NCBI GenBank assembly: GCA_046348545.1
Contig: JAXMEB010000007.1
Location: forward strand, 14,122-78,121
Direction: 5' to 3'
Source of the DNA: JAXMEB01 sp046348545
GTDB taxonomy: Bacteria > Pseudomonadota > Gammaproteobacteria > Berkiellales > Berkiellaceae
DNA: 64,000 nt
The translations under genes were made by a program, and so were the position numbers. A model generated the notes under the pieces. That model worked only from the letters and a program-made list of their open reading frames with translations, made no database searches and was not told where the DNA came from. Position 1 is the first letter of the stretch. Each line of letters begins with the position of its first letter. Below are positions 35,601-43,533 of the stretch, one piece after another.

Positions 35601-36466
35601 TGATTACTTGTTTGAGTAATGAAATCGAGAGAAAAGTGCATAAGCATGTTTCAGCGATTCATTGTTCAGGCCAGCTATCATTGTTTCAAAGAAAAATTAT
35701 AAATTGCTTACTTTTTCATGCTTACCCTAATCTTGAAACAGAAAGTCGATTTAAAATACATATACGCGAGCTGCTAGACCTAATGGGATTGAAGAATAAT
35801 GATTATCGATATTTACGTGAGGCTTTTAGAGAAATCCGTAAAACAGATATCACATGGAATTTAACTTCAGAGCAAATAAATGAAAACGATAGTTCTGATG
35901 AATTTGAGTCCTGGATAGATTGCAGTTGGTTGTCGTGGGCAATGTCTGATGGCTCTTATATTCATTATGAATTTCCTGCGCCCTTGAAATCATATTTGGT
36001 TGATCCTTCAATCTATGCTTCAATCTCTCTTAGGATACAGCAAAAATTCACCTCAAAGTTCGCATTGATTTTGTATGAAAATTGCTTACGTTATATAAAA
36101 ATAGGGAAAACTAAATTATTTGAAATCAACACCTTCAGAAGTATTATGGGTGTCACAGACGAACAATATAAAATCTTCAGAGATTTTAACGCTAGAGTAT
36201 TAAAGCCGGCCATTACACAAGTAAACCATCACACCGATATTGATGTAGAAGTGGTGTTAAAGAGGGTAAGGCGAAAAGTCGTAGCGATTCAATTTCTAGT
36301 AAAGTGGAAAGTTAGCCCTGAAGAAAAATCTGAAAAGAAAAATAATTTTCAGGGGCCTAAGATTCTTGGGGTAGCTAAAGCCCTGATAGATAAAATGGCA
36401 CGCCCTGGCGAATCCTATGAGCAGGCCGCAGAACGAATTAAGAAAATCAAATCAAAGTCGACCTGA
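35600..36466 (+). CDS. rep: Plasmid replication initiator, Rep_3 family
   Basis: 288 residues from the ATG that overlaps the parB stop (TAATG). Two winged-helix parts are visible: LSLFQRKIINCLLFHAYPN and the second around KFTSKFALILYENCLRYIKIG with INTFRSIMGV. This matches the Rep_3 (PF01051) initiator fold, which binds iterons as monomers to open the origin. Coupling to parAB ties partition to copy control. Confidence 0.8.
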   Translation: MITCLSNEIERKVHKHVSAIHCSGQLSLFQRKIINCLLFHAYPNLETESRFKIHIRELLDLMGLKNNDYRYLREAFREIRKTDITWNLTSEQINENDSSDEFESWIDCSWLSWAMSDGSYIHYEFPAPLKSYLVDPSIYASISLRIQQKFTSKFALILYENCLRYIKIGKTKLFEINTFRSIMGVTDEQYKIFRDFNARVLKPAITQVNHHTDIDVEVVLKRVRRKVVAIQFLVKWKVSPEEKSEKKNNFQGPKILGVAKALIDKMARPGESYEQAAERIKKIKSKST

Positions 36467-36495
36467 GTTTAGATGATAATTGTGCATACACTCAA

Positions 36496-36528
36496 AATGT
36501 TGACATATGTCAACATTTCTGCTATTTT
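36496..36528 (+). promoter_or_regulatory. Palindromic operator overlapping a sigma70 promoter
   Basis: A perfect 22-bp palindrome at 36496-36517 centres on TTGACATATGTCAA. It contains the -35 box TTGACA (36500-36505); TATTTT (36523-36528) is the -10 with a 17-bp spacer. A repressor bound here would block the following gene pair. Confidence 0.65.
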
Positions 36529-36554
36529 GTATACAAACGGTAAAAGTGCCACAA

Positions 36555-36800
36555 ATGAAGAGAAATAAGCATCCAAGCAAGGATATTGAGGAAGCAATTA
36601 AGTATGCGGAATCAAAGGGTTGGAGATATAGGTCTTCGGGTGGCTCATCTCATGCCTGGGGTAGGATCTTATGCCCTCTTGAAGATAGGGAAGGGTGCTC
36701 AATGTCTATTTGGTCCACCCCGAAAGATGCGTCAAGGCATGCATTACAGATTCGGCGAAAAGTTAAGCAGTGCCCTCATCAAATAGGGAGTGAGCTATGA
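36555..36800 (+). CDS. HicA-like small protein, putative toxin of a pair
   Basis: About 81 residues from the ATG at 36555. The layout IEEAIKYAESKGWRYRSSGG, SSHAWGRILCP, and later HALQIRRKVKQC resembles HicA toxins (GSH with catalytic His on a dsRBD-like fold, basic C-terminus). It overlaps the next gene by 4 bp. HicA toxins cut mRNA; the family match is by pattern only and the gene may be a relative of unknown action. Confidence 0.5.
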   Translation: MKRNKHPSKDIEEAIKYAESKGWRYRSSGGSSHAWGRILCPLEDREGCSMSIWSTPKDASRHALQIRRKVKQCPHQIGSEL

Positions 36801-37384
36801 AAGATATATTTGAATTTACTTTGGTGCTAGATGGCGTAGACGAAAAAACGGAAAATCTAGAGGACAATCTGTTTGAGGCGGGGTGTGATGATGCGCTTAT
36901 CAATTTCCGCAATGGTACGGTATATCTTGATTTTGATCGTGAAGAGGATTCATTAGAGAATGCTGTATTATCAGCTATTCAAGCTGTTGAAAGCTGTGGG
37001 CTTGGCGCAAAAGTAATTAGAATTCTTCCTGATGACTTAGTCAGTATTTCTGACATCGCCAAACGACTAGACAAGGACAGGCAGCTTGTATCACTTTGGG
37101 TTAAAGGTGAAAGGCGCGATAAAAGATCACCCTTTCCTGCGCCAGTTTTGAAGCTTTCAGAAAAATCACCAATGTGGCGATGGTATTCTGTAGTGAAGTG
37201 GCTGAATGATCAAAATATAATTCAAGACAACAAAATTCTTGAGCGCGCCAAATTCGTTGAGAATATAAATGCCGTTCTAGAAGAGAGAGATCCTGAAATT
37301 AAAAAATATCGACACACCCTTTTAGATAAGTTAGAGCATCTTCAGTCATCGAATATGAAAGCTGGATACCAAAAACATCACTGA
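36797..37384 (+). CDS. HTH protein, putative antitoxin partner
   Basis: A 195-residue protein with an N-terminal alpha-beta domain (FEFTLVLDGVDEKTENLEDN) and a central DNA-binding segment (SISDIAKRLDKDRQLVSLWVKGERRDKRSPFPAPV). The second part resembles DNA-binding proteins that sit next to HicA-like genes. It probably represses the promoter at 36496-36528 and neutralises the upstream small protein. The coupling overlap (ATGA) supports a two-gene module. Confidence 0.55.
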   Translation: MKDIFEFTLVLDGVDEKTENLEDNLFEAGCDDALINFRNGTVYLDFDREEDSLENAVLSAIQAVESCGLGAKVIRILPDDLVSISDIAKRLDKDRQLVSLWVKGERRDKRSPFPAPVLKLSEKSPMWRWYSVVKWLNDQNIIQDNKILERAKFVENINAVLEERDPEIKKYRHTLLDKLEHLQSSNMKAGYQKHH

Positions 37385-37434
37385 ATGATTTGATCAACCT
37401 TGTCAAATGCAATCAAAATAGTTCGTGCTGATAA

Positions 37435-38313
37435 ATGATTTGCAATCAAGCACCTTACGTTGATTTAGGAAACGCGATTCTAGGTTGGATTGCACAGAAT
37501 CTGCGCTCGAATCTATTTGACGCCTTATTTTTAAAAGTCAGTATGTTTGGTGAAATGCTCTCAATGCTGTTGATCATGTCATCAATCTATTGGTTTTGGG
37601 ACAGAGAAAAATCTAGATTAATTATTCACGCAACTCTGACATCTTTGTTTGCAAACAATTTTATAAAGCTGATTTTTGCAGAGTGTAGGCCCCCAAGTGA
37701 TTTGTGGCTTGAGGTGATTCCATCGAACTCTTTCTCTTTTCCAAGCGGTCATGCCCAAGTAACCATTGTGCTATTTGCGGGGTTAGCCTACTACAGCAAC
37801 TCCAAATTGATCGCAGCCGCATTCTGGTTGACTGGGATATTGGTGGGTCTATCAAGATTATATTTGGGCGTGCATTATCTTCATGACGTAATCATTGGCT
37901 TGGTACTGGGCCTGTCAATCTTGGCTTTGTTTATTTTTGGCTCAAAATACATACGTTTGCTGAGAGGCTTCGAATACTGGATATGGACAGTTTTCTGGCT
38001 TTTCCTCTTGGGCGCGACGTTGATAGCTGTTAAGCCTGCCGGAATAGGCGTGACCACCTATGCCGTCATGCTTGGATTCTGGCTTGGAAGCAGAGTAGTC
38101 TCATATCAGAGAACAGCCCCTTTTAATTTAATCAGTTTGATGGTTGGGTTCGGTGGCATATTATTGCTACGGAATGGTATAAATGAAATTAATTTTGGTT
38201 TCGAAGGAAATTTTGCAAAGACCCTGAAGTTCATCCAATATTTTAGTATTGGTCTTTGGATTAGCCTAATTGCTCCAAAAGTATTCGCGAACAAGCAATT
38301 CTCTAGGGATTAA
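37435..38313 (+). CDS. PAP2 superfamily membrane phosphatase
   Basis: A 292-residue multi-span protein with the three phosphatase motifs: KLIFAECRPP, PSGH (SFPSGHAQ) and SRLYLGVHYLHD. Relatives remove phosphate from phosphatidate or undecaprenyl pyrophosphate at the membrane. The C-terminal 130 residues hold extra spans. The start lacks a convincing ribosome-binding site. It converges with the next gene, overlapping it by 11 bp. Substrate unknown. Confidence 0.85.
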   Translation: MICNQAPYVDLGNAILGWIAQNLRSNLFDALFLKVSMFGEMLSMLLIMSSIYWFWDREKSRLIIHATLTSLFANNFIKLIFAECRPPSDLWLEVIPSNSFSFPSGHAQVTIVLFAGLAYYSNSKLIAAAFWLTGILVGLSRLYLGVHYLHDVIIGLVLGLSILALFIFGSKYIRLLRGFEYWIWTVFWLFLLGATLIAVKPAGIGVTTYAVMLGFWLGSRVVSYQRTAPFNLISLMVGFGGILLLRNGINEINFGFEGNFAKTLKFIQYFSIGLWISLIAPKVFANKQFSRD

Positions 38314-39073
38314 CGACTTTTAAAGTAGGCTTCTCTTTAGTGATACCAATTCTAAAAATATTATAATTCACACCGTAGTCAAAGGTATTAATGCCTTCCT
38401 TTTTCTTTAAATAGTGAGCAAAAAACCATTCTAGCGGCGTAAAGAAAATGGTCACAAATATTTTAAATAATGAAACTGAGATAAATATTCGAATTAATTG
38501 TTCTGGTGGGGTTTTACCGATATGCATGATTGGATACGCAACTAAATTATATATTACCTCTCCGGGACTGGTTGATAAGATGCTCCTAAGCCAATATGCA
38601 CGGCCCTGCATTTTAATTTTTAACTTTGATAAAAAATAGCTGTTGAAAGAAAGCGCACATAAATTTCCCAGAACACCAGCAATGCAAATGCGGGGCATGC
38701 TTCCAAGAATGAGATCGTAGGCGCCTTGGTTCATAAAGTTATCAGGGGAGGGTAGCTTTATACAGAGGCTACAAAGTGTAACGTATGTTACGCTGGCTGC
38801 AATAAACCACCACATCATATTTCTTGAAACTTCATACCCATAAACTTCGGTAGTGACATTATTTAAGCAATAAATTAGCGGGGTAATAAAAATGCCAGCC
38901 GCAGACATAAATGGTCCAATTGATATAATTTTATATACCAAAAGGCTGGTCACCATTGGAAACATCATATAAAACATAGCAATGCCGATTAGATAATTGG
39001 AACTAAGGCATTGCTTTTTTGATGTGCTTTGTGTTATAGCCGGCAGTCGAGCCTTACTTAGGATTCTTTGCAT
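38303..39073 (-). CDS. VUT/YhhQ family transporter (queuosine precursor)
   Basis: A 256-residue protein with about six hydrophobic helices and the family marks NNVTTEVYGY and STSPGEVIYN. YhhQ proteins import queuosine precursors such as preQ0 or preQ1 for tRNA modification. On a plasmid of an intracellular bacterium it could serve nutrition in the host cell. It overlaps the methyltransferase gene by 20 bp and is co-transcribed with it. Confidence 0.85.
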   Translation of the reverse strand: MQRILSKARLPAITQSTSKKQCLSSNYLIGIAMFYMMFPMVTSLLVYKIISIGPFMSAAGIFITPLIYCLNNVTTEVYGYEVSRNMMWWFIAASVTYVTLCSLCIKLPSPDNFMNQGAYDLILGSMPRICIAGVLGNLCALSFNSYFLSKLKIKMQGRAYWLRSILSTSPGEVIYNLVAYPIMHIGKTPPEQLIRIFISVSLFKIFVTIFFTPLEWFFAHYLKKKEGINTFDYGVNYNIFRIGITKEKPTLKVVNP

Positions 39074-39785
39074 ATATCAGTATTCTGTTTTGAGTTATTT
39101 TGATCCCGTTTGGAGTTTTCAGTAAACTGATCGCCTTTTTAACAGCGGTTTTATCGATGTGATATTTATATTTACGTATAGTCGGCGTATTTGCGAGCAA
39201 CTTTAAGACGCCCTTTGTAGAATATAAAGTATCCCAAAATCCATTTTGAATGGATACCTGCTTGAAATATTCATTGAATACCTTATAGAAGAAGTCTATT
39301 CGGTCTTTAGGATCAAAATTAAGATGCTGTCCCCTCCACCCATCGCTGTCTGAGCCAAAAGGAACTTTTAAGTCCTTCTTATCTTCGCAACCGATTTGCT
39401 CTATTATGACAACGCCATCCTTTGTAAGTACTCTATGGATTTCAGCAGGGTTCCAGCACGAAAGCATGCAAGAGACGACTTGAAAGGAGTTGTCTTGAAA
39501 GGGGAGCGAATGGCTTGTGCCATTAATCGCAAACATATTATTATCGCAGAAATTATTTTTTGCAGCGCACACCATGCTTTTGCTTAATTCTATTCCATAA
39601 ATTTCCTTAAACATTTTTTTAAGCGGCAATAATTTAAATCCAGTACCCGTTCCTAAATCTAAGAGCTTTTTATCCTTGGAAGCAATTTGAGCCAAGAGTG
39701 TAGGGATATCCCACGGTCGAGGCTTTAGGGGGTCGTCAATGCCGCGAAGTGAAACAGAGTCATAAGAGGAGCGATACAACATCAC
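39054..39785 (-). CDS. Class I SAM-dependent methyltransferase
   Basis: A 243-residue protein with SAM motif I LLDLGTGTGFKL, the acidic motif YGIELSKSM, and FQDNSFQVVSC as motif IV (Methyltransf_11 type). It lies between the XRE/LvrB-like pair and the VUT gene in one leftward operon. The substrate cannot be told; a small molecule or RNA base is possible. Confidence 0.85.
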   Translation of the reverse strand: MMLYRSSYDSVSLRGIDDPLKPRPWDIPTLLAQIASKDKKLLDLGTGTGFKLLPLKKMFKEIYGIELSKSMVCAAKNNFCDNNMFAINGTSHSLPFQDNSFQVVSCMLSCWNPAEIHRVLTKDGVVIIEQIGCEDKKDLKVPFGSDSDGWRGQHLNFDPKDRIDFFYKVFNEYFKQVSIQNGFWDTLYSTKGVLKLLANTPTIRKYKYHIDKTAVKKAISLLKTPNGIKITQNRILIYAKNPK

Positions 39786-39787
39786 TA

Positions 39788-40294
39788 TTACCTAAGCTGT
39801 ACAATTTTCGAACCATTATTCGCCCGAGCCGAAGCCTCTAGTTCTGCTTTCTGCTGGTCAAATAGAAAATTGAACATAAGCATTACTATTGTCTTGCAAT
39901 CTTGATGATTGAACTGGCCCAGAATTTCTAAATTATCTTGTATGGATTTTAAACTCATTGGAATTTGTTCATTCAGCTCAAGGTCCTTAAGCAACAAAAT
40001 GGATTCATTTTCATTGAAGATAACTCCCTCAATTAAAAGAGGAAATTCTATTTTCTGACTTTTATAAGCATCGAGAATTATACGTGAATCCTGATCGGAA
40101 AACCCTTGCACATGCATCAGATCACTAATTAGATCTTCGATATATTCTTCAGTACAAGATCTTTTGCCAACAGAGTGGTATCTTATTCTGAGTCTATTAG
40201 CTGAATCGAAATATATGTCGACAATCCTAAATATAACATTTGCCGGCTTTAGAATTGCTTTAAAAACGTCTGTTATAGATTTCAGCATATTCAT
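39788..40294 (-). CDS. Unknown protein, LvrB-like by position
   Basis: A 168-residue protein without a domain I can name. It lies directly after the XRE regulator (1 bp apart). In Legionella mobile islands a phage-repressor-like gene (lvrA) is followed by lvrB of unknown function, of a similar size; the present pair could correspond. The similarity is of context and size, not checked in sequence. Confidence 0.4.
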   Translation of the reverse strand: MNMLKSITDVFKAILKPANVIFRIVDIYFDSANRLRIRYHSVGKRSCTEEYIEDLISDLMHVQGFSDQDSRIILDAYKSQKIEFPLLIEGVIFNENESILLLKDLELNEQIPMSLKSIQDNLEILGQFNHQDCKTIVMLMFNFLFDQQKAELEASARANNGSKIVQLR

Positions 40295-40936
40295 TCAAAA
40301 ATTCGACAGAGACTGAACCAAAGTTGCAATGATTCTATCCTTTGGACGCATTATTTTTATTGTTTTGTTGGAATTATCGTCGCTGATAGGTTTTAAATAG
40401 TATTTAGATTCATTAATAATTAATTGTTTAAAAAGAGGAGTTTCATCTTCTTTAAGCTTAACAAGCACGAAAGCACGATGATATGGCTTCTTATGAGGAT
40501 CGAATATCAAAATAGTGTTTTCGTTGAAGAATGGCTTTAGTTCTTTGGTGGTTAACTTCAGAGCAAACGCTTGCTCATTAAGATCAAGATTACACATTAC
40601 AAATGAATCGAGATTCGTCAGGTGCGAGGAACCCGAAGCATCAATACAGTCCATTATCTGTTCCCAATTAATAATTCGAATTTTGTTTGTTTCTACGGCA
40701 GACTTGGTTGGCTCATTTAACAGATAGCCAATACTGACATCAAATGCCCGAGATAACGCTTTTAGAGTGACATAAGTTGGGTTTGAATTTGGATCGGCAA
40801 GGATCTTTTGAATAGCACCAAATCCGATGCCTGTTTCCTTTGATAGTTTTTGTATGCTGATGCTTTTTTCTTGCATGAGTGACCTGAGTCGCTCAGAAAG
40901 GCTGCTCTTAGCGATTTTCTGTTTTAAGTTTGACAT
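40295..40936 (-). CDS. XRE repressor with S24-like C-terminus lacking the catalytic Ser
   Basis: 213 residues. An N-terminal HTH (ISIQKLSKETGIGFGAIQKI, about 26-45, then TYVTLKALSRAFDVSIGYLL) is followed by a fold like S24 peptidases (AFALKLTTKELKPFF, ILIFDPHKKP, FKQLI). The usual GDSM nucleophile motif is replaced by TKEL, so cleavage is not expected even though a Lys (FKQL) remains. It may be a non-cleavable repressor of the mobile element, like LvrA/PrpA of Legionella islands (inference). Confidence 0.75.
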   Translation of the reverse strand: MSNLKQKIAKSSLSERLRSLMQEKSISIQKLSKETGIGFGAIQKILADPNSNPTYVTLKALSRAFDVSIGYLLNEPTKSAVETNKIRIINWEQIMDCIDASGSSHLTNLDSFVMCNLDLNEQAFALKLTTKELKPFFNENTILIFDPHKKPYHRAFVLVKLKEDETPLFKQLIINESKYYLKPISDDNSNKTIKIMRPKDRIIATLVQSLSNF

Positions 40937-41372
40937 TTGTTTCTCAATTAGTGCATCTGCTCTACGGTAATCGTTGTAGCGATTGACAAGCCATTCTAAT
41001 CTGTGGTTATATTTTTATCAAGCCAACTTCTTGGCAGAAATATTTTTAGTTTTTAGAGATAGTAGTACGACGAAATGCTAATTCAAAATTGTAGTAAACA
41101 TGCGACAATATCATTGCCACCGATCTTATCTCTTGATAAGATCTCAATGTTTAATATCAAAAAAACATGCTTACGGAGTGAAGACAACACCCCGCAAGCA
41201 CTAACCACAATGAACCTTAAATTAAGTAAGGAAGCATCATGGCTGCATGCATCATAAATGAAGTATTCGAAGTTAGGAAGCTTGATCGAGCTTTTTTCTT
41301 CTGACGCGAGACGACAAATAGAAGATTTTTGATTTGTTATAATTCTTGCTAACAGAAGAAGGGATTCTTTTT
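40937..41372. other. Divergent intergenic region with hairpin and promoter
   Basis: No convincing gene. A perfect hairpin GATCTTATC-TCTT-GATAAGATC lies at 41122-41143, suiting an operator for the XRE protein. TATAAT at 41338-41343 is a good -10 for the rightward gene at 41373; its -35 is weak. A 60-codon frame at 41075-41257 overlaps the hairpin and has no ribosome-binding site. Confidence 0.45.
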
Positions 41373-42632
41373 ATGTTCATCAATCCGTCTGCGGCGGTGA
41401 TTAGTCACGCGCTTCAAACAGGCTATTACATTCCGTTTTCGAACGAAGAGTTCGATCACGTTATATTTTCAGCGAAGCTTTCGCCACAAGAGAAGCTTAT
41501 TTGGCTATACCTTTCGAGCTTAGCGAGACGAGATCGAGATTTTGCAGTTGCCTTGACGCGCGATCAGCTTGCAAGGCAGTTTGGCCTTAACGAGCGAACG
41601 ATCACCAGAGCAATTTCGAGCCTAATCGAACAGAAATTTTTGTCATCAAAGTATGACGACCAACGCAGGGTGACGGTCTACTTCGTACAGCTTGATAGCG
41701 ATGGCTTGCACAAACTCAGCAATGCAAGGAAGCGAGGTGAACGTATCAATTTCCTCGAGCAGGATCAATCAAAGCCATTAACTAATAAAGTTAGTCTACA
41801 AAGTTGCCTAGTTGAAGGTGATAGACGAGGATATCAAAGACTGAGTGACTCAATTGAGGGGAGACAAAATTGTCCTCCCAGGGGAGACAAAAATGTCCCC
41901 CCACCCGAGACAAAATTGTCTCCCCTATATAATAATATTAATAATAATTCTGATATTAAAAATAAACATCTCTATCATCAAGATTCAGATATTTCTACCG
42001 CAGAACAAGCATTGCCGATGCTAGACGCTGACGCGTTGATCTTGGAATTTCAAGAAAGGGTTGAAGCGATACAGTCGCAAGACCCCAATCTCACTCCACT
42101 GAAAGCGACCTTTCAAGCGAGGAAACAATTTAGCGAAGAGCAGTTAGCCTGCATTGACCATCACCACATCACCACCAATCCTGCACAGGACGCACCACAA
42201 GCGCCAATAACAGTTTCACCCAAGCCAAAGGCACCCGAAATCAAAAAACCGCTTCAATCGCAATTGGTTTCGTTTCAGCTAGAGGGTCAGTGTTACTTGG
42301 TGGAGGAGCGTGTGAAGAATAAAGCACTCTCTCAGTTGCAGAGCTTGCATCACAATCAATGCATCAAGGGCGAAGCCGCCACTAAACCATTACTCACCTT
42401 AACCAGCGAAGTATTTTATTACCTAGCTAAAGCGGGGAGTACGACCGATCAATCCATCTCACAGGCGCGTAAGCTCAATCTCGCCATTCATTTGCTCCTC
42501 AAGGGCGATTGGCAAACTCCGAATGGCATGGCTAAGCAAGCCATCATTGAGCGAGAACAGAAATGGCAGCGGGAAAAGAAAGCTCAAGCCCGATATGTGC
42601 CTATTAGCGACTGGAGGATTCAGTATGCTTAA
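41373..42632 (+). CDS. HTH protein, plasmid-replication-like
   Basis: About 419 residues from the ATG at 41373 (AAGGG upstream). The first 120 residues form a winged helix of HTH_36 type (LSPQEKLIWLYLSSLARRD, ALTRDQLARQFGLNERTITR, SLIEQKFLSSKYDD), as in replication initiators and regulators of accessory DNA. The middle is low complexity and polar, with an Asn-rich stretch and proline runs, and the C-terminus is helical. Position before the tra operon suggests a regulatory or secondary-replication role; not proven. Confidence 0.65.
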   Translation: MFINPSAAVISHALQTGYYIPFSNEEFDHVIFSAKLSPQEKLIWLYLSSLARRDRDFAVALTRDQLARQFGLNERTITRAISSLIEQKFLSSKYDDQRRVTVYFVQLDSDGLHKLSNARKRGERINFLEQDQSKPLTNKVSLQSCLVEGDRRGYQRLSDSIEGRQNCPPRGDKNVPPPETKLSPLYNNINNNSDIKNKHLYHQDSDISTAEQALPMLDADALILEFQERVEAIQSQDPNLTPLKATFQARKQFSEEQLACIDHHHITTNPAQDAPQAPITVSPKPKAPEIKKPLQSQLVSFQLEGQCYLVEERVKNKALSQLQSLHHNQCIKGEAATKPLLTLTSEVFYYLAKAGSTTDQSISQARKLNLAIHLLLKGDWQTPNGMAKQAIIEREQKWQREKKAQARYVPISDWRIQYA

Positions 42633-42864
42633 AGCGCCTCAATCTGAACTCAGTCCACGCGAACAGCTGATTGCCCTACACCAAATGGGATTCACCGAAG
42701 AAGCCATCGCTTACGGCCTCCAGGTCAGTCAGTCTACCGTTAGCCGATTTATGCGAGGGCGATGCAGTCCAAAATATGCAATGGCAATCATAATCCAGCA
42801 ATTTTTCGAAAAGTATGGTGTAAGAGTGAAGGCTGAAAACGAGGATCAATTGACTGGGATGTGA
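42625..42864 (+). CDS. Small HTH regulator
   Basis: 79 residues from the ATG at 42625, with GGAGG upstream; it overlaps the end of the previous gene by 8 bp. It contains a Cro/C1-like helix-turn-helix (FTEEAIAYGLQVSQSTVSRFMRG, about 25-48). It is probably a DNA-binding regulator cotranscribed with the previous gene. Confidence 0.65.
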   Translation: MLKAPQSELSPREQLIALHQMGFTEEAIAYGLQVSQSTVSRFMRGRCSPKYAMAIIIQQFFEKYGVRVKAENEDQLTGM

Positions 42865-42879
42865 AATATTCTCACATCC
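42857..42879. terminator. Bidirectional terminator
   Basis: GGATGTGA-aatattc-TCACATCC is an 8-bp perfect stem followed on the plus strand by an A/T-rich ACAGATTTTTC run. It lies between two converging genes (ending at 42864 and 42904). A 16-bp palindrome TTAATACATGTATTAA (42892-42907) is next to it. Confidence 0.6.
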
Positions 42880-42903
42880 ACAGATTTTTCATTAATACAT
42901 GTA

Positions 42904-43176
42904 TTAATATATAGAATATGTCGCGCCTCCTTCAATTGCGTTTGCTAATATCGTAATTTCGGACTTGCCGTTCATTGAAAATCCTAAAGACGCAGTAATC
43001 TCCGTATTAAATACATCTAAAATGCACTTGCGCTTTGTACAAACTGCGTCTGGATAGAATATTAAATCATTTAGTATGAATCTGCCGTCATCAACCACAG
43101 TTATTTTAATATTCGATTCAATCCTTGATGTGCCGCCAGATATTTGACTAATCACTGAACTCTTAATTTCTCTCAT
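42904..43176 (-). CDS. Small protein with a double-glycine leader motif
   Basis: 90 residues from the ATG at 43176, with GGAG five bases upstream. The first 15 residues MREIKSSVISQISGG match the spacing of double-glycine leaders (hydrophobic at -12, -7, -4; Gly-Gly at -2/-1), which C39 peptidase-ABC exporters remove from bacteriocins. The rest is a beta-rich 75-residue chain with two Cys (VCTKRKCIL). No C39 transporter lies in the window. It could also be an ordinary small protein with a chance leader-like start. Confidence 0.55.
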   Translation of the reverse strand: MREIKSSVISQISGGTSRIESNIKITVVDDGRFILNDLIFYPDAVCTKRKCILDVFNTEITASLGFSMNGKSEITILANAIEGGATYSIY

Positions 43177-43227
43177 AAGTACTCCAACATAAAAAACAAG
43201 CATTAGATACACCAAAATACGATTTGT

Positions 43228-43266
43228 CAACAAATACCCTATGCATTTTGCATAAGGTATTTGTTG
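43228..43266. promoter_or_regulatory. 39-bp inverted-repeat operator between divergent genes
   Basis: caacaaatacc (43228-43238) pairs with ggtatttgttg (43256-43266), and inside it tatgca pairs with tgcata around TTT. It lies between the leftward leader-peptide gene and the rightward tra operon, so it is placed to control both. The small HTH protein at 43324 is a candidate to bind it. Confidence 0.6.
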
Positions 43267-43323
43267 AAATAAATGATCAGAAGAATAAAATTAGGAGTAC
43301 ATAATTAAACAATCAGAGGAAAT

Positions 43324-43533
43324 ATGGACAAGGAATTAGACGATCTTAAAGTAAAGGAGATGATATGTGATATAAAAAACCTAGGATATTCAGAGGAGTG
43401 GATAGCAAATCAGGTTAAATTGTCTAGGGAGTGCATTAACAGATTAAAAACAGGCATAGTTCAAAATCCACGCATCAAAACCTATTATAAGATTGTTCAG
43501 CTTCATAATAGATGTTTTCCGGTGGATCACTAA
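43324..43533 (+). CDS. Small HTH protein at the head of the tra operon
   Basis: 69 residues with a compact helix-turn-helix (YSEEWIANQVKLSRECINRLKTG). GAGGA lies 6 bases before the ATG. Its stop overlaps the next start (TAATG). As the first gene of the transfer operon it may regulate it through the operator at 43228-43266. Confidence 0.65.
   Translation: MDKELDDLKVKEMICDIKNLGYSEEWIANQVKLSRECINRLKTGIVQNPRIKTYYKIVQLHNRCFPVDH

Noticed and set aside
41075..41257. A 60-codon frame before the HTH gene
   Set aside because: It overlaps a perfect hairpin, lacks a ribosome-binding site and has no protein-like pattern.
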